Positions 32,305 through 41,318 of a stretch of 52,802 bases of DNA are shown here, in pieces (position 1 is the stretch's first letter; each line of letters starts with the position of its first letter). Source of the stretch: Deltaproteobacteria bacterium (lineage in GTDB: Bacteria; Myxococcota; Myxococcia; Myxococcales; 40CM-4-68-19). The notes beneath the pieces are model-generated. The model saw nothing but the letters and a program-made list of their open reading frames with translations, was not told the origin of the DNA and ran no database searches. The stretch lies in NCBI GenBank assembly GCA_005879535.1, contig VBKI01000098.1:1-52802 (forward strand), given 5' to 3'. Made by a program: the position numbers and the translations under genes.

Positions 32305-33411
32305 CTAGGCGAGTAGATGCCGCTCCAGAGCGCGCAGTGCCGCCAGGTTATGCGCGGGCGCAAACACGCTCACGTGCGGCAGCGCTGCCTGCATGCCTTG
32401 GGTGAGCGGCTCGTAGTCAGCACTCCCGAGCAGCGGATTCAGCCAGATCAACCGCCGGCTGCGCCTGCGCAGGATCTCCATCTCCGCTCCGAGCAACGTC
32501 GGCTCCCCGGTGTCCCAGCCGTCGCTGAGGATGACCACCACGGTCCGGCCGTCGATCAGCTTGCCCCAGTCCTGGTTGAACGCCGCAAGGCATTCGCCGA
32601 TCCGCGTCCCACCCGACCAGTCGTGGACTTCAGACGCGAGCCCGCGCAGCACCTGCGCGTAGTCGGGCTGCTGCAAGACGCCGGTGACGCGCCGCAGGAC
32701 GGTGGAGAAGACGAAGCTCTCCACCCGCGCCACCGTCCCCTGCAGCGCGTAGAGGAACTGCAGGAGGAAGCGGCTGTACAGGTCCATCGAGCCGGAGACG
32801 TCGCAGATGGCAACGATGCGCGTCTTGCGCGGCTTGCGGCGGCGGAAGCGCAAGTCGATCGGCTCGATCAGGGCCCGGCGCATCGTGCGGCGCAGGTCGA
32901 TGCGGCGACCGCGATTCGCGGCCGCCCAACGCCGGCTGGGCCGCGCTGCGAGTCGCCGGGCGATGCCGGCGGCGAGGCGCTGGATCTCCGCGAGCTCGTC
33001 AGCGCCGAACGTACTGAAGTCCTTCTGCGCGACCGCGGGCATGTCGCTCGCCGCCGGAACGGGCTCGGGCTCCTCGCCGTCCGTTCCGCCGCCTTCCTCT
33101 CCCCAGGAGCTCAACGATGGCACGGCGGGGTCGCGCGGGGGAGGTCGCTTGTGCACGCGGACCACACCGTCGCGAGCCGAAGCCACCGGCGCGGAAAAGA
33201 ACGCTTCGAATGCCTCGTCGAAGACGTCCGCCTCCTCCGGGCGGGCCATCAGCACGCAGCGCAGCGAGAGATATGCGCGTTGCCGGGATTCCATTCCGGC
33301 GCAGCGCAGGGCGCGAACCGCGTCGATGGCATGTCCGGTCGTCACCGTCATGCCGCGGCCGCGCAGCTCGCGGCAGAACGCCACGGTCCGCTGCACGAGG
33401 TCGGCGCTCAT
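32305..33411 (-). CDS. coxE: CoxE-like von Willebrand factor A protein
   Basis: 368 residues. The C-terminal vWA domain has a MIDAS motif, DVSGSMDLYSRF, plus WSGGTRIGECL and ILSDGWDTGEP. The central part is basic and Pro/Glu-rich, and LRRTMRRALIEPIDLRFRRRKPRKTRIV precedes the MIDAS as in CoxE. It pairs with the AAA+ ATPase CoxD, which together mature the molybdenum-copper active site (sulfuration and copper insertion) in carboxidotrophs. ATG 33411 overlaps the coxD stop (ATGA). Confidence 0.9.
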   Translation of the reverse strand: MSADLVQRTVAFCRELRGRGMTVTTGHAIDAVRALRCAGMESRQRAYLSLRCVLMARPEEADVFDEAFEAFFSAPVASARDGVVRVHKRPPPRDPAVPSLSSWGEEGGGTDGEEPEPVPAASDMPAVAQKDFSTFGADELAEIQRLAAGIARRLAARPSRRWAAANRGRRIDLRRTMRRALIEPIDLRFRRRKPRKTRIVAICDVSGSMDLYSRFLLQFLYALQGTVARVESFVFSTVLRRVTGVLQQPDYAQVLRGLASEVHDWSGGTRIGECLAAFNQDWGKLIDGRTVVVILSDGWDTGEPTLLGAEMEILRRRSRRLIWLNPLLGSADYEPLTQGMQAALPHVSVFAPAHNLAALRALERHLLA

Positions 33412-34286
33412 GCAGCTCCCGCGGGGAGCCGGCCCGCCTCCAGCTCCGCCCTGACCCTCCGCAGATCCGACTCGTCCTTCACCACGCACCCGAGCGTCGA
33501 AGCGACGACCTCCGGCGTCAGATGCGCGGCGTGCAGAATGACCAGCGCCTGCGCCCAGTCCAGGGTCTCGGAGACGCCGGGAACTTTGGCGAGCTTCGCG
33601 CGCCGCAGCTTCTGCACGAGCCCGACGATCTGCGCGGCCAGGTCCTCGCTGGCGCCCGGCACCTTCCGGCGGACGATCGACAGCTCCTTCTCGAACGGCG
33701 GGTGATCGATGAACAGATAGAGGCATCGCCGCCGGAGCGCGTCGGACAGCTCCCGCGTGCGGTTCGAGGTGAGAACGACATGCGGGCGCTCCCGCGCGCG
33801 GAGCGTCCCGAGCTCCGGGACCGTGACCTGGAAGTCGGAGAGCACCTCGAGGAGGAAGGCCTCGAACTCCTCGTCGCTGCGGTCGATCTCGTCCACCAGC
33901 AGGACCGGCGCGCGCCCCTCGTGCGCGATGGCCTGGAGCAGCGGCCGCTTGAGCAGGAACGGCTCGCTGAAGATCTTCGCTTCCGCCTCCGGAGCCCCGT
34001 GACCGTCGCGCTCCTGGAGGCGGATGTGCAGAAGCTGGCGCGCGTAATTCCATTCGTAGAGCGCGCTCGCCGCGTCGAGGCCTTCGTAGCACTGGAGGCG
34101 GATCAGCTCGGTGTCGAGGACGCGGGCGAGGACCTTCGCGATCTCCGTCTTCCCCACCCCCGCGTGGCCTTCGATCAAGAGCGGCTTGCGCAGCTCCAGC
34201 GCGAGGTGCAGCGAGGTCGCGATGGCCTGGTCGGCCACGTAAGCCTCGTGATCGAGCTGCTCGAGGAGCTGTGCGATGCGATCCAC
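33408..34286 (-). CDS. coxD: CoxD-like MoxR family AAA+ ATPase
   Basis: About 292 residues from GTG 34286, where conserved sequence begins (VDRIAQLLEQLDHEAYVADQA); a longer frame extends to 34358. Walker A is LLIEGHAGVGKTEIAK, Walker B VLLVDEIDRSDEEF, sensor 1 VVLTSNRTRELSDALRRRCLYLFIDHP. MoxR-type ATPases act with vWA partners as chaperones; CoxD is needed to build the [CuSMoO2] centre of form I CO dehydrogenase. It is first in the minus-strand operon and divergent from xdhC. Confidence 0.92.
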   Translation of the reverse strand: MDRIAQLLEQLDHEAYVADQAIATSLHLALELRKPLLIEGHAGVGKTEIAKVLARVLDTELIRLQCYEGLDAASALYEWNYARQLLHIRLQERDGHGAPEAEAKIFSEPFLLKRPLLQAIAHEGRAPVLLVDEIDRSDEEFEAFLLEVLSDFQVTVPELGTLRARERPHVVLTSNRTRELSDALRRRCLYLFIDHPPFEKELSIVRRKVPGASEDLAAQIVGLVQKLRRAKLAKVPGVSETLDWAQALVILHAAHLTPEVVASTLGCVVKDESDLRRVRAELEAGRLPAGAA

Positions 34287-34362
34287 GAGCGCACCCCTGC
34301 GAAAGGGGCAGTCAAAGCACGCGTGCGGGCGAGGCGTCAAACGGGCGCGAGGGCCCACCTGG

Positions 34363-34392
34363 TTGGAAACGACAGCGCCCGGCCGTTAGAAT
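34363..34392 (+). promoter_or_regulatory. Possible sigma-70-type promoter of the plus-strand cox operon
   Basis: TTGGAA (34363-34368) and TAGAAT (34387-34392) are 18 bases apart and lie upstream of GGGAGGT and the GTG at 34415. The transcript would start about 16 bases before that GTG. The 128-base gap between coxD and xdhC must also hold the divergent promoter, which I could not pick out. No regulator site is evident. Confidence 0.45.
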
Positions 34393-34414
34393 CCGCCGCC
34401 CCCGGGAGGTGCCG

Positions 34415-35503
34415 GTGAAGCACTGGGTCGAAACCACCGCGATCCTCGATCGACTCTCGAAGCTGATCGGTGCCGGTCACAGCGCTGCGCTGGCCACCGT
34501 GGTGCGGATTTCCGGCTCGGCGTATCGCCGTCCCGGCGCGAAGCTCCTCGTCGAAGAAGACGGAACGATGCAGGGCGGCGTCAGCGGGGGGTGCCTGGAG
34601 AACGACGTCCGCGCCCTCGCCCTCGAAGTGCTGCGCGGCGGTGCCAGCCGGATGCTGCATTACGACACGGGCTCCGACGAAGAGACGCTGTGGGGTCTGG
34701 GTCTCGGCTGCGAGGGCGCCGTCGACGTGTACCTCCAGCGCATCGGCACCGGCTGGGTCGATGCAGCCGGCAAGCAGATGCGCGAGCTCGCCGCAGCCGG
34801 CATGCCGTTCGCCGCGATCACCATCGTTCGCGGTCCGTTCGAGGGCAAGACCCTGATGCTGGCCCGCGGTTCCCTGATCGGAAGCTCGGGAGCGCCGGAG
34901 CTCGATCGCGACCTGGCGCAACGCGCCGGGCCGCTGCTGGAAGGCGACGGCGGCTCCGCCCTTCTCGAGATCGGCGACCATGCCGCGTTCGTCGACGTCC
35001 TCCGGCCGCCACCGCGCCTGCTCATCTTCGGCGCGGGCGACGACGCGCGTCCGCTCGCGGCGATCGCGGCCGATGCCGGCTTCGAGGTCACCGTCGTCGA
35101 CCACCGACCTGCGTATCTGAACGCCGAGCGGTTCCCGCCCCCGTTGCGGCTGGCGCTGCGGCGCCCGTCCGACGGTGTCTCCGGGTTGCCACTGACCATC
35201 ACGCGCAAGAACTTCGCCGTGGTGCAAACGCATACGCTGGCGCACGATCGCGACTGGTTGCGGGCGCTCGCGGGGCAGCCGCTCGCCTACCTCGGTCTGC
35301 TCGGGCCGCGCACGCGCAAGGAGCAAGTCCTTCAGGCGCTCCGCTGGGAAGATCAGGAGCTGTTTGGGCCCGTCGGTCTCGACATCGGCGCGGATGGCCC
35401 CGAGCAGGTGGCAATCAGCATCGTCGCCGAGCTCCTGGCGGTGAACGCGCGGCGTCCGGGAAGCCATCTGCGCGGGCGAGAGGGCGGTATCCATGACCGG
35501 TGA
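34415..35503 (+). CDS. coxF: XdhC/CoxF family molybdenum-hydroxylase maturation factor
   Basis: 362 residues from GTG 34415 (GGGAGGT four bases before). The XdhC N-terminal domain has ALATVVRISGSAYRRPGAKLLV, VSGGCLENDV and LGLGCEGAVDVYL; the C-terminal XdhC_C Rossmann domain has LLIFGAGDDARPLAAIAADAGFEVTVVDHR and AYLGLLGPRTRKEQVL. XdhC proteins bind and sulfurate or protect the molybdenum cofactor before its insertion. First gene of the plus-strand cox operon; overlaps mocA by 11 bases. Confidence 0.9.
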   Translation: MKHWVETTAILDRLSKLIGAGHSAALATVVRISGSAYRRPGAKLLVEEDGTMQGGVSGGCLENDVRALALEVLRGGASRMLHYDTGSDEETLWGLGLGCEGAVDVYLQRIGTGWVDAAGKQMRELAAAGMPFAAITIVRGPFEGKTLMLARGSLIGSSGAPELDRDLAQRAGPLLEGDGGSALLEIGDHAAFVDVLRPPPRLLIFGAGDDARPLAAIAADAGFEVTVVDHRPAYLNAERFPPPLRLALRRPSDGVSGLPLTITRKNFAVVQTHTLAHDRDWLRALAGQPLAYLGLLGPRTRKEQVLQALRWEDQELFGPVGLDIGADGPEQVAISIVAELLAVNARRPGSHLRGREGGIHDR

Positions 35504-36095
35504 GCGCGTTGCCGGCGTGGTGCTCGCGGCGGGCCTGTCCACCCGGATGGGGCGCAACAAGATGCTCCTCCGAATCGGTAGCCGCAGCCTCGTCCGCCGG
35601 GCCGTGGAGACCGCGCTCTCGGCACGGCTCGATCCGGTGCTCGTGGTCGTCGGCCATGAGCGCGAGCGGGTGGAAGCCGAGTTGCACGGCCTCTCTTGCA
35701 CGGCCGTGCACAACCCGGAGTACGCGGCGGGCATGAACACATCGTTGCGGGCGGGAGTCCGCGCGCTGGCGGAGGACGTGCAGGGCGCCGTGGTCCTGCT
35801 CGGCGACATGCCGCTCGTCGACGCGACGATGGTGCGGACGTTGGTCGACTCCTTCCGTCGCGAGCAGCCTCCCCTCGTGATCTCGACGTATGATGGCGTC
35901 GTCGCACCGCCCATCCTCTATGGCCGCGCGCTCTTCGAAGAGCTGCGTGCCCTCGACGCCGAAGCGTGCGGAAAGAGCGTCGTGCGGCGGCATCGCGCCG
36001 AAGCCGCCGAGCTTCGCTGGCCGAAGGAAGCCCTCAGCGACCTCGATGCGCCCGAGGATCTCGAGCGCGTCCGGGCGCGGCTCGAGGCGGCGTGA
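35493..36095 (+). CDS. mocA: Molybdenum cofactor cytidylyltransferase (MocA-like)
   Basis: 200 residues of the MobA-like NTP transferase family. The signature GVVLAAGLSTRMGRNKMLL (nucleotide-binding, LAAG-S-RMG-NK) is clear; AVVLLGDMPLVDATMV holds the metal-binding aspartate, and ELRWPKEALSDLDAPEDLE ends the fold. CO dehydrogenases carry molybdopterin cytosine dinucleotide, so a CTP-using MocA is expected here. It overlaps xdhC before it and the xdhC-YHS gene after it. Confidence 0.9.
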   Translation: MTGERVAGVVLAAGLSTRMGRNKMLLRIGSRSLVRRAVETALSARLDPVLVVVGHERERVEAELHGLSCTAVHNPEYAAGMNTSLRAGVRALAEDVQGAVVLLGDMPLVDATMVRTLVDSFRREQPPLVISTYDGVVAPPILYGRALFEELRALDAEACGKSVVRRHRAEAAELRWPKEALSDLDAPEDLERVRARLEAA

Positions 36096-36988
36096 TGCGC
36101 GCCGAGCTGCTCCAGCTCGCGGCAGACCTTTCGAGGCGGCGCGAGCCGTTCGTCCTGGCGATGGTCGTCCGGCGCGAGCCCTATACCTCGGCGCAGCCGG
36201 GCGACATGGCGATCATCACGGCCGACGGCTCCTACCATGGCTGGCTGGGAGGCAACTGCACGCAGCCTACCGTGAAACGCGAAGCGCGGCTGGCGCTGGC
36301 GGACGGCAGGCCTCGCTTCGTCTCGCTGTCGCCGGATCCGAAGTCGCAAGAACGTCCTGGCGTGACGGCGCTACCGATGACGTGTCACAGCGGAGGCAGC
36401 GTGGACATCTACCTGGAGCCGATGCTGCCGCCGCCGCAGCTTCTGATCTTCGGTGAATCGCCCTGTGCACGCGCGCTTGCCCGCCTCGGAGAGGTCATGG
36501 GCTACGGAATCGCTCGTGGACTCGACGGTGGCGCAGGCCAGGGACCCACGTTCGCTGTCGTCGCCACGATGGGCGAAAACGACGAGGACAGCATCGCCGC
36601 AGCCATTTCCGCCCGCTGCGAGTACGTCGCCGTCGTCGCCAGCCGCAACCGGTTCGCGGAGATGCGCGATGCGTTGCTCGAGCGCGGCGTCCCGCGGGAG
36701 GCGCTGTCGCAGGTGCGAAACCCCGCCGGACTGGACCTCGGCGCGCGCCTCCCCGAGGAGGTGGCGGTGAGCATCCTCGCCGAAATCGTCCAGCTTCGCC
36801 GGGCAAGGCAACCGCGGCCGGCGCCGCAGGACCAGCCCGCCTCCGAGATCGATCCGGTGTGCGGAATGACCGTGGAAGTGGCGACGGCGCGGCACCGCGC
36901 CACGCACCAGGGGCACGACTACTTCTTCTGCAACCCGCGCTGCCGCGAGAAGTTCCTCGCCGACCCCGTCCGTTTCCTCGCGGCCTGA
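36095..36988 (+). CDS. XdhC-like protein fused to a C-terminal YHS domain
   Basis: 297 residues. Residues 1-245 or so are XdhC/CoxI-like (MAIITADGSYHGWLGGNCTQPTV, LPMTCHSGGSVDIYLEP, LLIFGESPCARALARLGEVMGY, RLPEEVAVSILAEIVQLRR). After a Pro/Ala linker, residues 250-297 form a YHS domain with DPVCGMTVEV, YFFCNPRCREKFLADPVRFL: three cysteines placed as in YHS/TRASH-type metal-binding modules, which occur in copper-handling proteins. A second XdhC-type protein is usual in cox clusters (CoxF and CoxI); the YHS tail suggests copper or another metal is handled here (inference). ATG overlaps the mocA stop. Confidence 0.85.
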   Translation: MRAELLQLAADLSRRREPFVLAMVVRREPYTSAQPGDMAIITADGSYHGWLGGNCTQPTVKREARLALADGRPRFVSLSPDPKSQERPGVTALPMTCHSGGSVDIYLEPMLPPPQLLIFGESPCARALARLGEVMGYGIARGLDGGAGQGPTFAVVATMGENDEDSIAAAISARCEYVAVVASRNRFAEMRDALLERGVPREALSQVRNPAGLDLGARLPEEVAVSILAEIVQLRRARQPRPAPQDQPASEIDPVCGMTVEVATARHRATHQGHDYFFCNPRCREKFLADPVRFLAA

Positions 36989-36996
36989 GGCAGAGA

Positions 36997-37572
36997 ATGG
37001 CGTTCGAAATCGTGAAGACGTTCGTGGTGCGTTCCCCGCCGGATCGGGTCTGGAGCTTCCTGACGGATCCGGAGAAGGTCGCGAGCTGCCTGCCCGGGGC
37101 CGCAATCACCGGCAAACTGGACGAGAAGACGTGGCAAGGCACGATGACGGTCAAGGTCGGACCGGTTTCCTCGAGCTACAAGGGGAAGGTGGCATTCGAG
37201 AAGCTGGACGCCGGTTCGCGCACCGCCGAGATCGTCGCCACCGGCCAGGACGTCCGCGGCCGCGGCGGCGCCGACCTGCGCTTGACCAGCACGCTGCTCC
37301 CGAAGGCGCCCGGAGAGCTGGCGCAGATGGGCCGCGGGATGGTGCAGGACGTGGGCGACCAGATGTTCCAGATCTTCTCGCAGCGGCTCCGCGCGGTGCT
37401 GGAAACCGCACCGCAGGCGCAAACCGCCGCTCCCGCTGCCGCGCCTGAGCCGCGAGCAAAGCCCGAGGCGCTGGACGTCGGCACGCTCGGCGCTCGCGCC
37501 GCGGTTCGATCTCCGATCTTCTGGATTGCCGTCGCGCTCGCCGCCGGACTGCTCTACATGCTGTTCCGATGA
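36997..37572 (+). CDS. coxG: CoxG family protein with membrane anchor
   Basis: 191 residues. The SRPBCC/CoxG domain spans about 1-145 (FVVRSPPDRVWSFLTDPEKVASCLPGA, GTMTVKVGPVSSSYKGKVAFEKLD, TGQDVRGRGGADLRLTSTL). An Ala/Pro linker and a C-terminal hydrophobic helix (PIFWIAVALAAGLLYMLF) follow. CoxG recruits CO dehydrogenase to the membrane and a role in handing electrons to quinone has been proposed. The tail anchor seen here fits that. It lies 15 bases before coxM. Confidence 0.9.
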   Translation: MAFEIVKTFVVRSPPDRVWSFLTDPEKVASCLPGAAITGKLDEKTWQGTMTVKVGPVSSSYKGKVAFEKLDAGSRTAEIVATGQDVRGRGGADLRLTSTLLPKAPGELAQMGRGMVQDVGDQMFQIFSQRLRAVLETAPQAQTAAPAAAPEPRAKPEALDVGTLGARAAVRSPIFWIAVALAAGLLYMLFR

Positions 37573-37587
37573 ACCCAGGAGGGAGAG

Positions 37588-38460
37588 ATGATCCCGTCCG
37601 CGTTCGACTATCACGCACCAACCTCGGTGCCCGAGGCGATCGCCCTGCTCACGCGGTTCGGCGACTCGGCGAAGGTGATCTCCGGAGGACAGAGCCTGTT
37701 GCCGCTGCTCAAGCTGCGGCTGGGGACCGCGGAGCATCTGGTCGACATCGGCCGCATCGCGGGCCTCGAGTACGTCCGCGAGGAAGGAGGCTTCCTGCGC
37801 ATCGGCGGGCGCACGCGCGAAGCCGTGCTGGAGCGCTCCGCCGTCGTCCAGGAGCGATATCCCATCCTCGCCGACACGGCGCGCGTCATCGCCGACCCGC
37901 TCGTCCGCAACCGCGCCACCGTCGGCGGCAACCTGGCGCACGGCGATCCCGCCAACGACCATCCCGCGACCATGCTCGCGCTGCGGGCGACGGTCGTCGC
38001 GCAGGGCCCCGGCGGCGAGCGGACGGTTCCCATCGACCGGTTCTTCACCGGCCTGTTCGCGACCGCGCTGGCGTCGGACGAGATCCTCACGGAGATCCGA
38101 ATTCCCGTCCCGCCCAACCGGACCGGAGGAGCGTACGTCAAGCTGGAGCGGAAGGTCGGCGACTACGCCACCGCGGCAGCCGCCGCGCAGGTGACGCTCG
38201 ACGGCGGCGGGGACTTCGTCCAGGTCGGGCTGGCACTGACGAATGCGGGCCCGGTGCCCGTGCGCTCTACCGCCGCCGAGGACTTCCTGGTGGGAAAGAG
38301 GGCCGCCGATACCAACATCGCAGAGGCCGCCCGGCGCGCCGCCGAGGCCGCGTCGCCCACCGCCGATCGGCGCGGGTCCGTCGAATACAAGCGCGAGATG
38401 GCGCGGGTGCTCGCCGCGCGCGCGCTGAAGAAGGCCGTCGAGCGCGCGGGAGGTCGGTAG
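37588..38460 (+). CDS. coxM: Aerobic CO dehydrogenase medium subunit, form I (FAD)
   Basis: 290 residues. Flavin-binding motifs are VISGGQSLLPLLKLRL (31-46) and TVGGNLAHGDPANDHPA; the C-terminal domain has GGAYVKLERKVGDYATAAAAAQV. The K-R/L-x-x-GD-(F/Y)A stretch is characteristic of CoxM. First of M-S-L, the order of true form I operons. It passes electrons from the Fe-S clusters into the respiratory chain. GGGAGAG precedes the ATG. Confidence 0.93.
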   Translation: MIPSAFDYHAPTSVPEAIALLTRFGDSAKVISGGQSLLPLLKLRLGTAEHLVDIGRIAGLEYVREEGGFLRIGGRTREAVLERSAVVQERYPILADTARVIADPLVRNRATVGGNLAHGDPANDHPATMLALRATVVAQGPGGERTVPIDRFFTGLFATALASDEILTEIRIPVPPNRTGGAYVKLERKVGDYATAAAAAQVTLDGGGDFVQVGLALTNAGPVPVRSTAAEDFLVGKRAADTNIAEAARRAAEAASPTADRRGSVEYKREMARVLAARALKKAVERAGGR

Positions 38461-38462
38461 CC

Positions 38463-38939
38463 ATGTCCAGGCATGACGTCCAGTTGACCGTCAACGGCGT
38501 TTCCCACCGCGTCCAGGTCGAGTCCCGGCTGCTCCTCGTCCACCTCCTGCGCGAGAACCTCCGCCTGACCGGCACGCACATCGGCTGCGACACCACGCAT
38601 TGCGGCGCCTGCACCGTGTTGATCGATGGCGAACCCGTGAAGTCCTGCACCGTCCTCGCCGTGCAGGCCGAGGGCGCGGAGATCACCACCGTCGAGGGGC
38701 TGGAGCAGAACGGCAAGCTCCATCCGGTCCAGGAGGCGTTCTGGGAGAAGCACGGGCTCCAGTGCGGCTATTGCACGCCGGGGATGATCCTGACCAGCTG
38801 CGCCCTGCTCGCCCGGGACAAGGATCCGTCCGAGGCGCAGATCCGCGAAGCCATCAGCGGCAACCTCTGCCGCTGCACCGGATATTCGAACATCGTCAAG
38901 GCCATCCAGTCCGCAGCCGAGCGGCTGCGGCAGCAGTAG
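38463..38939 (+). CDS. coxS: Aerobic CO dehydrogenase small subunit, form I ([2Fe-2S])
   Basis: 158 residues. Distal [2Fe-2S] cluster: GCDTTHCGACTV and the Cys in VKSCTV; proximal cluster: QCGYCTPGM and CRCTGYSNI. LHPVQEAFWEKHGLQCGYC is a very close match to CoxS. It starts two bases after the coxM stop and ends nine bases before coxL. It is about 65 percent alike to the form II CoxS at 25385 by eye, so the two systems are ancient relatives rather than a recent duplication. Confidence 0.94.
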   Translation: MSRHDVQLTVNGVSHRVQVESRLLLVHLLRENLRLTGTHIGCDTTHCGACTVLIDGEPVKSCTVLAVQAEGAEITTVEGLEQNGKLHPVQEAFWEKHGLQCGYCTPGMILTSCALLARDKDPSEAQIREAISGNLCRCTGYSNIVKAIQSAAERLRQQ

Positions 38940-38948
38940 GAGGATCCT

Positions 38949-41318
38949 ATGAGCGAGCCCAGGACGAGCCCGGAAGTTTGCGGCATGGGTCACTCGATGA
39001 AGCGCAAGGAGGACCCGCGCTTCATCCGCGGCAGGGGCAACTACGTTGACGACATCCAGCTTCCCGGGATGCTGCACATGGACATCGTGCGCAGCCCTTT
39101 CGCGCACGCGAAGATCAAGTCGATCAACGCGGAGAAGGCGCTGAAGATCCCCGGCGTGCTCGCGGTGATCACCGGCGAGACGCTGGCCAAGTACAACCTG
39201 CACTGGATGCCGACCTTGATGTCGGACACGCAGATGGTGCTGCCGACGGAGAAGGTGATGTACCAGGCGCAGGAGGTCGCGGCGGTCATCGCCACCGACC
39301 GGTACGTCGCCGCGGACGGCGTCGAGGCCGTCGAGGTGGACTACGAGCCGCTTCCCGTCGTCGTCGATCCGTTCAAGGCGCTTGCTCCTTCCGCGCCGGT
39401 GCTCCGCACGGACAAGAAGGACAAGAAGGACAACCGCATCTTCCACTGGGAGGCCGGCGATCGGGCCGCGACCGACAAGGCATTCGCGGACGCGGACGTG
39501 GTGGTGGCGCAGGACATGTACCTGCCGCGGATCCATGTGGCCTCGATCGAGACGTGCGGCTGCGTCGCCGACTTCGATCGCGTCACCGGCAAATTGACGG
39601 TCTACATGACCACGCAGGCACCGCACGCCGTCCGGACCGTCTTCGCCCTGGTCGCCGGCCACGTCGGTCTCTCGGAGGAGAAGATCCGCATCGTCTCGCC
39701 GGACATCGGCGGCGGCTTCGGCGGCAAGGTCCCCATCTATCCCGGGTACGTCATCGCGGTCGCCGCCTCGGTGGTGATCGGAAAGCCGGTGAAGTGGGTC
39801 GAGGACCGGATGGAGAACCTACAGGCCGACTCCTTCGCCCGCGACTACTGGATCCACGCGGAGCTGGCGGCAAAGAAGGACGGCACGATGACGGCGTTGC
39901 GGATCAAGACGGTGGCCGACCATGGCTACGCGGATGCGGCGGCGAACCCGTCGAAGTTCCCCGCCGGCCTGTTCTCCATCTGCACCGGATCGTACGCCCT
40001 GCAGCATGCGTTCGCGGAGGTGGACGGCGTCTACACCAACAAGCCGCCCGGCGGCATCGCGTACCGCTGCTCGTTCCGCGTCACCGAGGCAGTGCACTGC
40101 ATCGAGCGCATCACCGACGTGCTGGCCCAGGAGCTGAAGATGGACCCGGCGGAGCTGCGAATGAAGAACTTCATTCCGCCTGCAAGCTTCCCTTACAAGT
40201 CCGCGCTGGGCTGGGAGTACGACAGCGGCAACTATCCCGCGGCGCTGCGAAAGGCCATGGACATGGTCGGCTACGAAGCGCTCCGCAAGGAACAGGCCGA
40301 GAAGCGCGCTCGAGGCGAGCTGATGGGCATCGGCATCTCCAGCTTCACGGAGATCGTCGGCGCGGGTCCCAGCAAGCAGTTCGACATCCTCGGTCTGAAG
40401 ATGTTCGACTCCTGCGAGATCCGCGTCCATCCCACCGGCAAGGCGCTGGCGCGCTTCGGAACCAAATCGCAAGGCCAGGGGCACGAGACGACGTACGCGC
40501 AGATCGTCGCGGAGGAACTGGGGATCCCGGCGGCGCACGTGCAGGTCGAGGAAGGCGACACCGACACCGCTCCGTACGGGCTCGGCACCTACGCCAGCCG
40601 GTCCACGCCGACTGCGGGAGCGGCGGGCGCGCTCGCCGCGCGCAAGGTGCGGGAGAAGGCGAAGAAAATCGCCGCGCACCTCCTGGAGTGCTCGCCGGAC
40701 GACCTGGTCTGGGAGCCGGGGAAGTTCTCGGTGAAGGGTGCGCCCTCGCGGAGCAAGACCATCCAGGAGATCGCGCTGGCCGCCTATACCAACCATCCGC
40801 AGGGGATGGAGGCAGGACTGGAGGCAACCTCGTACTACGATCCGCCCAATCTGACGTTCCCCTTCGGGTCGTATATCGCCGTCGTCGACATCGACCGCGG
40901 CACCGGCCAGGTGAAGGTGCGCAGGTTCGTCGCGGTCGACGACTGCGGCAACATCATCAACCCGATGATCGTCGACGGACAGATCCACGGCGGGCTGGCC
41001 ATGGGTTTGGCGCCCGCGTTGCTCGAGGAGATCAGCTACGACGACGACGGAAACATCACCGGCGGCAGCTTCATGGATTACCTCGTGCCCACGGCGATGG
41101 AGACGCCGAACTGGGAGACGGGCAAGACCGTGACTCCGTCTCCACATCACCCGTTCGGGGCAAAGGGCGTCGGCGAATCCGCGACCGTCGGTGCTCCGCC
41201 GGCCATCGTCAACGCGGTGGTCGACGCGCTCGCGCACGTGGGCGTCCGGCACGTCGAGATCCCCGTGACGCCCGAGAGGGTCTGGCGGCTCCTGAAGGAG
41301 AAAGGGTTGGCCGAGTGA
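38949..41318 (+). CDS. coxL: Aerobic CO dehydrogenase large subunit, form I (MoCu active site)
   Basis: 789 residues. The active-site loop at 371-377 reads AYRCSFR, the form I signature; Cys374 corresponds to the copper-ligating Cys388 of the Oligotropha enzyme. The catalytic Glu lies near the C-terminus in AKGVGESATVGAPP. Other landmarks are PDIGGGFGGK (251-260), GTKSQGQGHETTYAQ and YGLGTYASRSTPTAG. It should oxidise CO to CO2 at a [CuSMoO2] centre with a cytosine-dinucleotide cofactor. Length and motifs are complete. GGAGGATCCT precedes the ATG. Confidence 0.96.
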   Translation: MSEPRTSPEVCGMGHSMKRKEDPRFIRGRGNYVDDIQLPGMLHMDIVRSPFAHAKIKSINAEKALKIPGVLAVITGETLAKYNLHWMPTLMSDTQMVLPTEKVMYQAQEVAAVIATDRYVAADGVEAVEVDYEPLPVVVDPFKALAPSAPVLRTDKKDKKDNRIFHWEAGDRAATDKAFADADVVVAQDMYLPRIHVASIETCGCVADFDRVTGKLTVYMTTQAPHAVRTVFALVAGHVGLSEEKIRIVSPDIGGGFGGKVPIYPGYVIAVAASVVIGKPVKWVEDRMENLQADSFARDYWIHAELAAKKDGTMTALRIKTVADHGYADAAANPSKFPAGLFSICTGSYALQHAFAEVDGVYTNKPPGGIAYRCSFRVTEAVHCIERITDVLAQELKMDPAELRMKNFIPPASFPYKSALGWEYDSGNYPAALRKAMDMVGYEALRKEQAEKRARGELMGIGISSFTEIVGAGPSKQFDILGLKMFDSCEIRVHPTGKALARFGTKSQGQGHETTYAQIVAEELGIPAAHVQVEEGDTDTAPYGLGTYASRSTPTAGAAGALAARKVREKAKKIAAHLLECSPDDLVWEPGKFSVKGAPSRSKTIQEIALAAYTNHPQGMEAGLEATSYYDPPNLTFPFGSYIAVVDIDRGTGQVKVRRFVAVDDCGNIINPMIVDGQIHGGLAMGLAPALLEEISYDDDGNITGGSFMDYLVPTAMETPNWETGKTVTPSPHHPFGAKGVGESATVGAPPAIVNAVVDALAHVGVRHVEIPVTPERVWRLLKEKGLAE

